In this document: piece by piece, positions 1-10,413 of the stretch | How the letters are laid out: every line of letters begins with the position of its first letter | Numbering within the stretch: position 1 is the first letter of the stretch | Source of the DNA: Opitutales bacterium | Lineage (GTDB): Bacteria; Verrucomicrobiota; Verrucomicrobiia; Opitutales; UBA953 | Assembly: GCA_017935025.1 (NCBI GenBank) | Contig: JAGBIL010000036.1 | Span: forward strand, 1 to 64,000 | Reading direction: 5' to 3' | Length of the DNA stretch: 64,000 nt | The notes under the pieces: model-generated | What the model was told of the DNA's origin: nothing | Database searches by the model: none | Seen by the model: only the letters and a program-made list of their open reading frames with translations | Translations under genes and position numbers: made by a program

Positions 1-366
1 AGCTCTGCTCGCGTTGCTCGCTTCGCATGGGGTTACGGAGGTAACGCTCCGTCGGAGCGCTGGCGTTTCCCGTAAAAAATAAAAAACTTCTTTCTCTTCC
101 TTTCCGGTAAAAAACTTTGCATCCTCTGCGTTGAAAAAAAATCCGTGAGATTTGGTGAGAATCCGTGGGTTCAAAAAACTTCGTGTGTTCCTCGAAAGCG
201 GCAAGATGCCGCTTTTCCCATTTAAAAACTTTGCGTTGAAACAAAAAGGGACAGCCGGGACGGCCGTCCTCCATGACAGAATCCGTGAAATTTGTGTGAG
301 TTAGCGGAAAAACAAAAAGTAATTCCGTGGGGTCGTTGCGTTCCGTGGTTCAAAAAACGCGCGGTT
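1..366. repeat. Non-coding repeat-rich stretch
   Basis: I see no gene here. The stretch is a mosaic of short words that recur in other intergenic regions of the window: a CTTTGCGTTGAA-type word (also near 40430), AATCCGTG words (also near 13535), a hairpin with stem AAAGCGGCA/TGCCGCTTT at 195-215 (relatives at 40500 and 41021), and a segment around 247-300 that is the reverse complement of the one at 63004-63058. A separate inverted repeat of GGAG/CTCC words lies at about 33-60. It probably forms the downstream flank of the convergent HAD gene. Confidence 0.7.
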
Positions 367-1047
367 TTAGCGTTCCCGCAGGAGGGCGTCGATGAGTCCG
401 ACACCGGCTTCCGTCAAGCGCTCGATAACGTAATGGGCTCGGGTGCGCCGGAGGAGTTCTGCTGGATTGGTTGTTGCTACGGCGATGACTTTGAACCCGC
501 CGGCGATTCCCGCTTCGATGCCTGCGAGAGAATCTTCAAAAACGACGATCTCGTTCGGGTCGCGGTCGATCACGCGCGCCGCTTGCAGAAAAACATCCGG
601 ATTCGGTTTGCCTGCGCTGACACATTCTTCCGTGATAATTCCGGAAAAATTTGCCTGCAAATCCATGATTTCGAGGGCGAGTTCAATATTCGGGCGGCAG
701 GTGGAAGAACCGACGGCGCAGGGGATTTTGCGCTGTTTCAAATCTTCCAGAAGGCGGCGCACGCCGGGAAGCGGATCCAGCCCTTCTTGCGAGATGATTT
801 TTCGGAAAATTTCCTCTTTTCGTTCGGAAAGTTCACGGATTTCGTCCGGGTCATGGCTCCAACGCAAAATGCGCGGAATGATTTCTTCATTGCGTTTGCC
901 GAAGCCGAGTCTGAAGTGATTTTCCGACAAAAGCAGATTGCGCTCTTCGGCAAGGATTTCCCAGCTGCGCAGGTGCGCTCGGGAGGAATCGACGATGACA
1001 CCGTCCCAGTCGAAAATGACTCCGGGCTGTAGCGGTTTTTTTATCAT
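367..1047 (-). CDS. HAD-superfamily phosphatase, beta-phosphoglucomutase-like
   Basis: This is a predicted cytoplasmic phosphatase or phosphomutase of HAD subfamily IA (226 residues, usual length). Motif I is DWDGVIVDS at residues 13-21, giving nucleophile Asp13 and acid/base Asp15. Motif II is the SST at 114-116, motif III the Lys147 of AGKPNPD, and motif IV the ED pair at 171-172. The helical cap between motifs I and II is the type found in enzymes acting on small sugar phosphates, such as beta-phosphoglucomutase and 2-deoxyglucose-6-phosphatase. The exact substrate cannot be read from the sequence. It stands alone on the minus strand, and its start ATG is followed by a Lys/Pro lead-in typical of this family. 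Confidence 0.85.
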   Translation of the reverse strand: MIKKPLQPGVIFDWDGVIVDSSRAHLRSWEILAEERNLLLSENHFRLGFGKRNEEIIPRILRWSHDPDEIRELSERKEEIFRKIISQEGLDPLPGVRRLLEDLKQRKIPCAVGSSTCRPNIELALEIMDLQANFSGIITEECVSAGKPNPDVFLQAARVIDRDPNEIVVFEDSLAGIEAGIAGGFKVIAVATTNPAELLRRTRAHYVIERLTEAGVGLIDALLRER

Positions 1048-1269
1048 AGAAAATCAGAAGGTTGAGGCGGAGGAAAGAATGCCGAAAGAGCGGCACGGGA
1101 AATCAGGTGGGGGCTCCGAACGATTAACTACCCGAATCATGACACGCTGTTGATTCCTTGTAAAATGTGTTTTTCTCCGGACGTTCATTACGTATTTTTT
1201 TTTCTGTCGTAAATTTACTTCTTCTTATGTAGCCTTTAGCCCTCTGTTCAATTATCCCTAAAGAAGAAA

Positions 1270-2673
1270 ATGAATTCGTTAAAATTTTTCCTGACTATTG
1301 CGTCAGCTCTCGCGGTTGCTCCGTTTTTAACGGGGCAGGAGACGGAGATCGTTTCCGAAAACATTATTGAAGAGTCCCCGGCTATTGTCGAAGCGCAGGC
1401 CGCGGTTGAAACGGCGGAGGAAGAAGCCGTTCCCGTAGAATCGGAAACGCCGATTGCCGTATCCGGAGAAAATGCGCTCCCCGCGCAGCAGGCTCCGGAG
1501 TCGCCCAAGCCTCCGGTACTCACTCCGGAACAGCGCAAGCAGCTGGAAATCCGCTTGCTCAATGCCAGAAAAGCGCTGCTGGACGCGGAACTCGGACTCG
1601 CTCGCGCACGTGTCGCCGAATCCCTTGCTCCTCGAAACGCGGAGCGCACACGCCTCGAAACGGAAACGGCATTGCGCATGGCGCGTTCCGCTGCAAAACT
1701 TTCCGAAATCGATGCCGAAAAACGCAAGTTGGATGCAATCGGTGCCCGTGACAAAGCGCGCGACGATTTGGCGCTTCTCGAACGCGGGAACGCTTTGCGC
1801 GCTGCCGATTTGGATTTTAAAATTACGCGAGCTAAGCAGGAACTGACGCTTGCTCACTGCTCTCAGGAAATAGAGAAAGTGAAGTCCGCGGAACAACTTC
1901 GCGAGCTGACGCCTGCGGCGCTGGGAGCACAAAAACCCTATCGCAAAGATCCGCTTGAAAACGGAAAACTGTACATTTCCGACCGTCGTGTGGAATTTAA
2001 CGGTCCCGTTACGCCGGAGCTCGCCAAGCACATCACGGAACGCATTTACTTTTACAACAATCAGAACTCGGAATACCCGATTTTTCTCGTGATCGACAGC
2101 TCACCCGGAGGAAGCGTTGCCGCTGGATATCAGATCATTAAGGCCATGGAGAGCAGCAAGGCACCGGTCTACGTCGTTGTAAAAAGCTACGCTGCATCAA
2201 TGGCGGCAATGATCGCGACGACCGCCGAACGCTCTTTCTGCTACAGAGATTCCGTGCTTCTCCAGCACCAGCCGTCCTCCGGGGTGATGGGCAATCTTAC
2301 ACAGATGACGGAACAGCTCAAACTCGTGACAGAGTGGTCTCGCTACATAAACGATAAGCTCGCGGCAAAGATGGGGCTGAGCTACGAGGACTACGTCAGG
2401 GAAATGTACAAAAACAATTCCCAGGGCGATTGGACGGAGTTCGGCGAAGGCGCGAAAAAATGGAATTGGGTTACCGATATTGTCGATACGATTGACGAAT
2501 CTTCTTTCGTGCGTGCCGAGCGTCCCGCCGAACCGAACAATCCTCCGACCATAATTATCCGGCAACACAAGGTGGATGAGCGCGGGAAACCGTATTTTGA
2601 GTTGCCGACGCTTCCGGCGGGCGATGCTTGGATGATTTACGACCCGAATAACCTTTATCGCACCGGTGCGTAA
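1270..2673 (+). CDS. Exported ClpP-fold serine protease-like protein with coiled-coil N-terminus (copy 1)
   Basis: A signal peptide covers residues 1-22 (hydrophobic core near 6-20), so the protein leaves the cytoplasm. Residues 25-85 are acidic and Pro/Ala-rich, and 88-215 are charged and helical, probably a coiled coil. The C-terminal half (about 230-410) has the ClpP/crotonase fold. SPGGS at 278-282 forms the oxyanion strand, Ser310 in YAASMA is the nucleophile, His333 in LLQHQ is the base, and Asp387 in QGDWTE aligns with the third triad member. The Ser-His spacing of 23 is close to the 25 of ClpP. The adjacent gene is a paralogue, so this is a tandem duplication. The role is unknown; envelope proteolysis is an inference. 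It could act on membrane proteins as SppA or NfeD-type ClpP relatives do. Confidence 0.75.
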   Translation: MNSLKFFLTIASALAVAPFLTGQETEIVSENIIEESPAIVEAQAAVETAEEEAVPVESETPIAVSGENALPAQQAPESPKPPVLTPEQRKQLEIRLLNARKALLDAELGLARARVAESLAPRNAERTRLETETALRMARSAAKLSEIDAEKRKLDAIGARDKARDDLALLERGNALRAADLDFKITRAKQELTLAHCSQEIEKVKSAEQLRELTPAALGAQKPYRKDPLENGKLYISDRRVEFNGPVTPELAKHITERIYFYNNQNSEYPIFLVIDSSPGGSVAAGYQIIKAMESSKAPVYVVVKSYAASMAAMIATTAERSFCYRDSVLLQHQPSSGVMGNLTQMTEQLKLVTEWSRYINDKLAAKMGLSYEDYVREMYKNNSQGDWTEFGEGAKKWNWVTDIVDTIDESSFVRAERPAEPNNPPTIIIRQHKVDERGKPYFELPTLPAGDAWMIYDPNNLYRTGA

Positions 2674-2718
2674 TTTTAACGATTGCAGAAACCTCTGAAA
2701 AATTCAGGAGAAACAAAA

Positions 2719-4134
2719 ATGAATTTTGAAAAACAATATTTCACACGTTCCGCTTTGACTATTGCCGCATTGATGTTTGCCGGATGCGCCGCGGGAACGC
2801 CGCCCGCTTCCGCTGACGTTTCCGCGAAGACGGATGGAGAGGCCGCTCCGGCAGTCGCCGAAGCCGTTCCCGCGACGGCGGCTCCCGAAGCTGTTGTCGC
2901 GGAGGAAATCGCCGTCGTCGTTCCCGTACAGGATTTCACTCCTGAGTCGACGGATTTATCCGAACTTACTCCCGAGCAAATCGAAGCCGAATTGAAAAAG
3001 CTCTCGGAGGCGACGGGGAAAATTCATTTGGAAAAAAAGTTGATAGAATCGCGCCTCGGGCTCGCAATGTCCGAAAACGAAAAAGCGTTGCAGGCGCTTT
3101 CTCTCGAAAAAATGCAGTTGGATGCCGAGCGCGCAGATTTTTCCGCGAAAATCGCAGAGGAAATCGCCGGAATCGAAGAGGAGCGCACGGAGCTCGAACG
3201 TCGCCTTGCGCTTGAAACGTCCCGCGCAAATGCTGCATTCCGCCAGAAGCAGAAAGAGCTGAACCTGCTTGAGATGGTTCTGCGTGAGCAACAGATGAAA
3301 GTCAACAGTGCGAGCATGAATACGCAGTACGCCCTGACGATGGCGGACAAGCGCGACCAGCTCTCCCGCCTCGCGCCCGAAGCCGTGGCACCGAAATACC
3401 TCAAGGACCCGTTCGTGGACGGTACGCTCTACATTTCTGACCGCCGCGTTACGCTGAACGGACCGGTGACGGCGGCGTCGGCGAAAGCGGTTTGCGATCG
3501 GCTGTATTTCTTCAATAACCAGAATCCGGAATACCCGATCTTCCTCGTGATCGACCATTCTCCGGGTGGAAGCGTTGCCGCAGGCTACCAAATTCAGAAG
3601 GCGATGCAGAGTTGTACGGCACCGGTTTACGTTGTTGTGAAAAACATGGCCGCATCAATGGCTGCAGTTATTGCAACGACGGCGGAGCGCTCTTTCTGCT
3701 TTGCAAACACACGTATTTTGCACCACCAGATTTCTTCGGGCGTGGAAGGGAATCTGACCGTTATGCGAGAAGGTGTTGCGATGGGCGAACTTTGGTACAA
3801 GCGTTTCGGCGAACCCGTTGCCAAAAAAATGGGCATTACGCTCGAAGAATTTACAAAGCAGATGTACGAAAACAACTCCGACGGGGATTGGATGGAAGCC
3901 GGACATCGGGCGGTTGAGCTGAAGTGGATCGACCACGTCGTCGACCGAATCGAGGAAACGGGAATCATTTCCGTCGCGGGAAAAACCACCCAGCCGCAAC
4001 GTCCGCAAATGCCGGCCGGATTGACGGAGGAAACCGATGCGCAGGGCAGACGCTACGTCGAGCTTCCCGTTCTTGAGAACCCGCTCGATTTTTGGGCGAT
4101 TTACGACAAAAACAATTATTACAGAACACGCTGA
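2719..4134 (+). CDS. ClpP-fold serine protease-like lipoprotein with coiled-coil N-terminus (copy 2)
   Basis: I chose the ATG at 2719 because AGGAG lies nine bases upstream and the protein then opens with a clean lipoprotein signal (lipobox FAGC, lipidated Cys23). An upstream in-frame ATG at 2683 would spoil this. The mature protein (471 residues in all) has an Ala/Pro/Glu linker, a long charged helical region rich in Glu and Leu (about 80-215), and a ClpP-fold domain. That domain contains SPGGS, nucleophile Ser313 in MAASMA, and His336 in ILHHQ. It shares the block LYISDRRV and much of the catalytic domain with the gene just upstream, 45 bases away. Copy 1 has a cleavable-type signal while this one is membrane-anchored, so the pair may form mixed rings or a soluble/anchored pair. 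That last point is inference. Confidence 0.75.
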   Translation: MNFEKQYFTRSALTIAALMFAGCAAGTPPASADVSAKTDGEAAPAVAEAVPATAAPEAVVAEEIAVVVPVQDFTPESTDLSELTPEQIEAELKKLSEATGKIHLEKKLIESRLGLAMSENEKALQALSLEKMQLDAERADFSAKIAEEIAGIEEERTELERRLALETSRANAAFRQKQKELNLLEMVLREQQMKVNSASMNTQYALTMADKRDQLSRLAPEAVAPKYLKDPFVDGTLYISDRRVTLNGPVTAASAKAVCDRLYFFNNQNPEYPIFLVIDHSPGGSVAAGYQIQKAMQSCTAPVYVVVKNMAASMAAVIATTAERSFCFANTRILHHQISSGVEGNLTVMREGVAMGELWYKRFGEPVAKKMGITLEEFTKQMYENNSDGDWMEAGHRAVELKWIDHVVDRIEETGIISVAGKTTQPQRPQMPAGLTEETDAQGRRYVELPVLENPLDFWAIYDKNNYYRTR

Positions 4135-4186
4135 TTCTTTGCGGAAAAAGTTTCCGCGGGAACGCGTATTTTGAACTTCACGAATT

Positions 4187-5368
4187 ATGAGTTTTGCTGA
4201 CTTAGGTCTTCCCGAAAATATTCTTTCGACTGTCGAAAAAATCGGTTTCAAAACGCCGACTCCGATTCAGGAAAAAGCAATTCCCGTCGCATTGCAGGGG
4301 CGCGATATTATCGGAGCCGCTCAGACGGGAACGGGAAAAACTGCCGCCTATGCGCTCCCGACGCTTGCGCGCCTCGGTGCGCCGCAGGGAAAACCGCGGT
4401 GTCTCGTTCTCGTGCCGACGCGCGAGCTCGCGATGCAGGTGGACGAAGCGTTCCGCCTGTTCGGCGAGACGACGAAAATCGCGTTGCTTTATGGCGGCGT
4501 GCGTTACGACCAGCAACTGAAGGCGTTGCGCGACGGTGCCGAGGTGGTTGTCGCCACGCCGGGACGCCTGATTGATCTTTGGCACCAGCGCTTTGTCGAC
4601 CTTTCCGGAGTCGAAGTGCTGGTGCTCGACGAAGTGGATCGTATGCTCGATATGGGTTTTATCGAAGATGTTTCTTCGATTATCCGTATGTGCCCGAAAA
4701 ATCGCCAAACCTTGCTTTTTTCGGCAACGGTAAACAAAACCATTCGGGAAATTGCGGACTGGGCGTTGTGCGATCCCGTCGAAATCGACGTGCGCACGGG
4801 AGCGATTACCGCCGACACGATTTCGCACGCTTTGTATCCGGTTGCCGGATACCAGAAATACGATTTGCTCCTCGCGTTGCTTGAACGTACGCATTACAAA
4901 AGCGTTATTGTTTTCACGCGGACGAAGCGCGATGCCGACCGTATTACGGAATGGCTCGAAGCCAACAATATCGCGGTTGCCACGATGCACGCCGACCGCA
5001 CGCAGCGGGAACGCGTCGAAGCGCTTTCCGGCTTCAAAACGGGCAAGTACAGCGTGCTTGTCGCGACGGATATCGCTTCGCGCGGGCTCGACATTTCCGG
5101 CGTTTCGCACGTCATCAACTACAACGTTCCCGAGCATCCCGAGGATTATGTTCACCGCATCGGGCGCACGGGGCGCGCGGGAGACGAGGGCGAAGCGTTT
5201 ACGCTGTTTTCGCCGGACGAACTGCTTCAGCTTCAGGCGATTGAGCGGCTCATCGGAAAGGCGATTGAGCGCAAGAAACTTGAAGGATTCAACTATCGCA
5301 CGGAACCGCTGATGCTGATGCCGGGGAACGGTATCGGTGCCGCGCGTCCGCGCCGTCGGAACCGGTGA
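4187..5368 (+). CDS. DEAD-box ATP-dependent RNA helicase, RhlE-like (DEVD variant)
   Basis: This 393-residue helicase unwinds short RNA duplexes in ribosome assembly or mRNA turnover. The Q motif (FKTPTPIQ) is followed by Walker A AQTGTGKT, motif Ia PTRELA, motif Ib TPGR, motif II DEVD in place of DEAD, motif III SAT, motif V TDIASRGLD and motif VI HRIGRTGR. The C-terminus is short and ends in a basic tail (PRRRNR), unlike RhlE proteins with long basic extensions. The DEVD substitution keeps both acidic residues needed for Mg-ATP, so activity should be retained. Its stop codon overlaps the GTG start of tsaD, so the two are probably translated together. Confidence 0.9.
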   Translation: MSFADLGLPENILSTVEKIGFKTPTPIQEKAIPVALQGRDIIGAAQTGTGKTAAYALPTLARLGAPQGKPRCLVLVPTRELAMQVDEAFRLFGETTKIALLYGGVRYDQQLKALRDGAEVVVATPGRLIDLWHQRFVDLSGVEVLVLDEVDRMLDMGFIEDVSSIIRMCPKNRQTLLFSATVNKTIREIADWALCDPVEIDVRTGAITADTISHALYPVAGYQKYDLLLALLERTHYKSVIVFTRTKRDADRITEWLEANNIAVATMHADRTQRERVEALSGFKTGKYSVLVATDIASRGLDISGVSHVINYNVPEHPEDYVHRIGRTGRAGDEGEAFTLFSPDELLQLQAIERLIGKAIERKKLEGFNYRTEPLMLMPGNGIGAARPRRRNR

Positions 5369-6408
5369 AAATTTTTGCCGTAGAGAGTTCTTGCGACGAA
5401 TCCGCGCTTGCCGTTTTCGATTCCGGCAAAGGCATTGTTTCGGAGCTCGTGAACACGCAGGTCGCTCTGCACGGGCAGTTCGGCGGCGTGGTTCCCGATC
5501 TTGCTTCGCGGGAGCACCTTGCGAATTTTCCGGCGTTATTGGAACGCGTTGTCGGAGAAATCGTTCCCGCAGAAATTGATGCCGTTGCCGTTACGCGCGG
5601 TCCCGGGCTGGCGGGTTGTCTGGCGCTCGGAATCGCCTACGCGCGTACGGTGGCGCAGGTTTGGGAAAAGCCTTTGCTCGCCGTGAATCATTTGCGCGGG
5701 CACCTTTTTTCGCCGTTTATTCCCTTGCACGAAGAAAATCCGGCGGCGTTTCCGGAGCGGGTAAAAACGCTTTTCCCGCACCTGGGACTTGTGGTTTCCG
5801 GCGGGAACACGCTTCTGGTTTCCGTGGACGAAAACCGGCGTGCGGAAATTCTTGCGCAAACGGTGGACGACGCGGCGGGCGAGGCTTTCGACAAAGGCGC
5901 GAAACTTCTCGGTATGCCGTATCCCGGCGGAGCGCTGATCGAAAAACACGCGGAGTCGGCACGGGAACGCGGAAGATTCGTGTTCCCGCGCGGCGAAAAC
6001 TTGAAGAAAGGCGAGCGTTTCAGTTTTTCCGGGTTGAAAACGAGTCTGCGCTACCGTTTGGAAAAGATGTCCGATGACGAACTTGAATCTTCGTTGCCGG
6101 AAATCTGTGCGGATTACCAGGAAGCGATTATTGCGCAACTCGCCGGAAAGGTCGTTTCCGTCCTACGGGAACGCCGTTTTGCGAGCCTCGGTCTTTCCGG
6201 CGGCGTTTCCAACAATAAATCCTTGCGAGCGGCGTTTGCCGAAATTGCGAAAAAACACAAAATGCCGCTCCTTACCGCGCATCCGAGGCACACGGGCGAT
6301 AATGCTGCCATGATTGCGTTTGCCGCGTGGTTTGACGCGCAACTTTCCGCGCCTGCGGTCGAGCTTCCGATTACGTTCGAGCCGTCTCTTACCATCGACT
6401 GCGCGTAG
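5365..6408 (+). CDS. tsaD: tRNA N6-adenosine threonylcarbamoyltransferase TsaD
   Basis: TsaD transfers the threonylcarbamoyl group from TC-AMP to A37 of tRNAs that read ANN codons, together with TsaB and TsaE, neither of which is in this window. The protein (347 residues, usual length) has the N-terminal ESSCDE ATPase-like strand at 7-12, the metal-binding His109 and His113 in NHLRGH, and the VVSGGNT phosphate-binding loop further on. The start is GTG, placed so that GTGA overlaps the helicase stop; no ATG start fits the family N-terminus better. The overlap implies translational coupling with the RNA helicase upstream. Confidence 0.95.
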   Translation: MKIFAVESSCDESALAVFDSGKGIVSELVNTQVALHGQFGGVVPDLASREHLANFPALLERVVGEIVPAEIDAVAVTRGPGLAGCLALGIAYARTVAQVWEKPLLAVNHLRGHLFSPFIPLHEENPAAFPERVKTLFPHLGLVVSGGNTLLVSVDENRRAEILAQTVDDAAGEAFDKGAKLLGMPYPGGALIEKHAESARERGRFVFPRGENLKKGERFSFSGLKTSLRYRLEKMSDDELESSLPEICADYQEAIIAQLAGKVVSVLRERRFASLGLSGGVSNNKSLRAAFAEIAKKHKMPLLTAHPRHTGDNAAMIAFAAWFDAQLSAPAVELPITFEPSLTIDCA

Positions 6409-6462
6409 TTTTTATAAAAACTTGCGTTCCCGCAGGAACCGGCGTAAAAGGGCGGAACTGCG

Positions 6463-7674
6463 ATGAGAATTCCCGATGCATTGGCGCCGTTTCGTTCCCG
6501 AAATTACAGATTGTTTTATTCCGGGCACGCAATTTCGCTGACGGGAAGTTGGATGACTCAGACGGCGATCGGCTGGCTCGTTTACGCGCTGACGGGCTCG
6601 ACGACGATATCCGGATTGGCGATGTTTTTGAGTCAGGTCTCGCACTTTTTCGTGACACCGATCGCTGGCGTGATGATCGACCGCGTAAACCGCCGCACGA
6701 TGTTGCTTGCCGTGCAATTCGGCGCGTTGGCTTCCGCCGTGGGGCTGACGCTCTTTCAGGTTTTTGACGGGAACGCGGTATGGCTTTTGCTGACACTGTG
6801 TTTTCTGCGCGGGCTTGTCGGCGCGGTGGAAATTCCGACGCGGCAATCGCTGATCGCGAAATTTATCGACGATAAAAAAGATTTGCCGCAGGCGATCGGG
6901 CTCAATTCCACGTTGTTTAACTTTACGCGTATCGTCGCGCCCGCCGTTGCCGGAGAAGTTTACGCGCTTTTCGGTGCGGCGTGTTGTTTTGCCGCAGATG
7001 CGGTTTTGATGATTCCGACCATTTTTCTGCTCGCGTCGATGCGTTTCGATGCCAAGCCCGTTCCCGCAGGGGCGAATTGCGGTCCGATTTGCTCGTTGCT
7101 TGAAGGCATCCGTTATATGTGGAGTGTTCCCGTATTGCGCACGGTGATTTGCTGTACCGCTCTGCTGAGCACGTTCGGTTTCAGCTACACGGTTTTGCTG
7201 CCGATGTTTGCCGACAAAATCTACGCGGGAACACCGGAGCTTTACGGGCGTATGCTGACGGTTACGGGCGCGGGCGCGATACTTGCGGCGCTTTTGATTG
7301 CCTTTTTGAAAAGAGCACGATTTTTGCCGCGATTTCTGATTTTGGGAAATTGCCTCCTCGGGGCGTCGCTGCTGGTGATTTCGACGGCACCCGCGTTGTG
7401 GCTGTTTTTCGTGATGCTTTTTACGGCGGGCTTCGGGAGCGTGCTGGTCGGTGCGTCATCGAACACGCTGGTGCAAATGAACCTCTGCGAGCGTTTTCGC
7501 GGGCGCGTGATCAGCCTTTACACGATGGCGTTTACGGGAACGTTTCCGTTCGGGACGCTCCTGCTCGGCGGGTTTAACGAAGTGGTCGGGTTGGAGCCGT
7601 GTCTCGGACTGAGTGCCGCCGTTTGCTTCGGGCTTGCGGTTTGGTTTTTCATTCGCCGGAAAATTTTCGCTTAG
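6463..7674 (+). CDS. MFS transporter, EntS-like
   Basis: This is a 403-residue major facilitator protein with about twelve hydrophobic segments, of the MFS_3 type that includes the enterobactin exporter EntS. The opening block RNYRLFYSGHAISLTGSWM is characteristic of the family. A second typical signature, FRGRVISLYTMAF, lies in the second half (near residue 345), the usual place for the repeat of the loop 2-3 motif. Likely role: export of a small molecule or drug at the inner membrane. The substrate cannot be predicted. It lies 54 bases after tsaD on the same strand and may be read from the same transcript. Confidence 0.85.
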   Translation: MRIPDALAPFRSRNYRLFYSGHAISLTGSWMTQTAIGWLVYALTGSTTISGLAMFLSQVSHFFVTPIAGVMIDRVNRRTMLLAVQFGALASAVGLTLFQVFDGNAVWLLLTLCFLRGLVGAVEIPTRQSLIAKFIDDKKDLPQAIGLNSTLFNFTRIVAPAVAGEVYALFGAACCFAADAVLMIPTIFLLASMRFDAKPVPAGANCGPICSLLEGIRYMWSVPVLRTVICCTALLSTFGFSYTVLLPMFADKIYAGTPELYGRMLTVTGAGAILAALLIAFLKRARFLPRFLILGNCLLGASLLVISTAPALWLFFVMLFTAGFGSVLVGASSNTLVQMNLCERFRGRVISLYTMAFTGTFPFGTLLLGGFNEVVGLEPCLGLSAAVCFGLAVWFFIRRKIFA

Positions 7675-7698
7675 CGGGTTTTCGCCGTGCGCATTCCT

Positions 7699-7724
7699 TA
7701 CGCGTGCGCACGCACGCACGCGTG
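7699..7724. promoter_or_regulatory. 26-base alternating purine-pyrimidine tract upstream of gyrB
   Basis: Every base from 7699 to 7724 alternates pyrimidine and purine, mostly CG and CA/TG steps, which is the sequence class most prone to form Z-DNA under negative supercoiling. The same tract carries an inverted repeat ACGCGTG/CACGCGT (7700-7706 and 7717-7723). It sits 76 bases before the gyrB start, in the only spacer between the MFS gene and gyrB. A regulatory role as a supercoiling sensor is inference. Confidence 0.5.
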
Positions 7725-7791
7725 ATTATTATAAAAGAAAAGGTTGCGCCGCCCGTTTGGGAATGGCAAAATTTGTGCTTTGTATTCTTGA

Positions 7792-10368
<2,577 letters not shown>

Positions 10369-10413
10369 CCGTTCCCGCGAAGTTTTTAACCTTTAAAAAT
10401 TTGTAAAAAACAA

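Noticed and set aside
4621-4650. DEVD instead of DEAD in the helicase
   Set aside because: Both acidic residues remain; this alternative form is known in other helicases and needs no special explanation.
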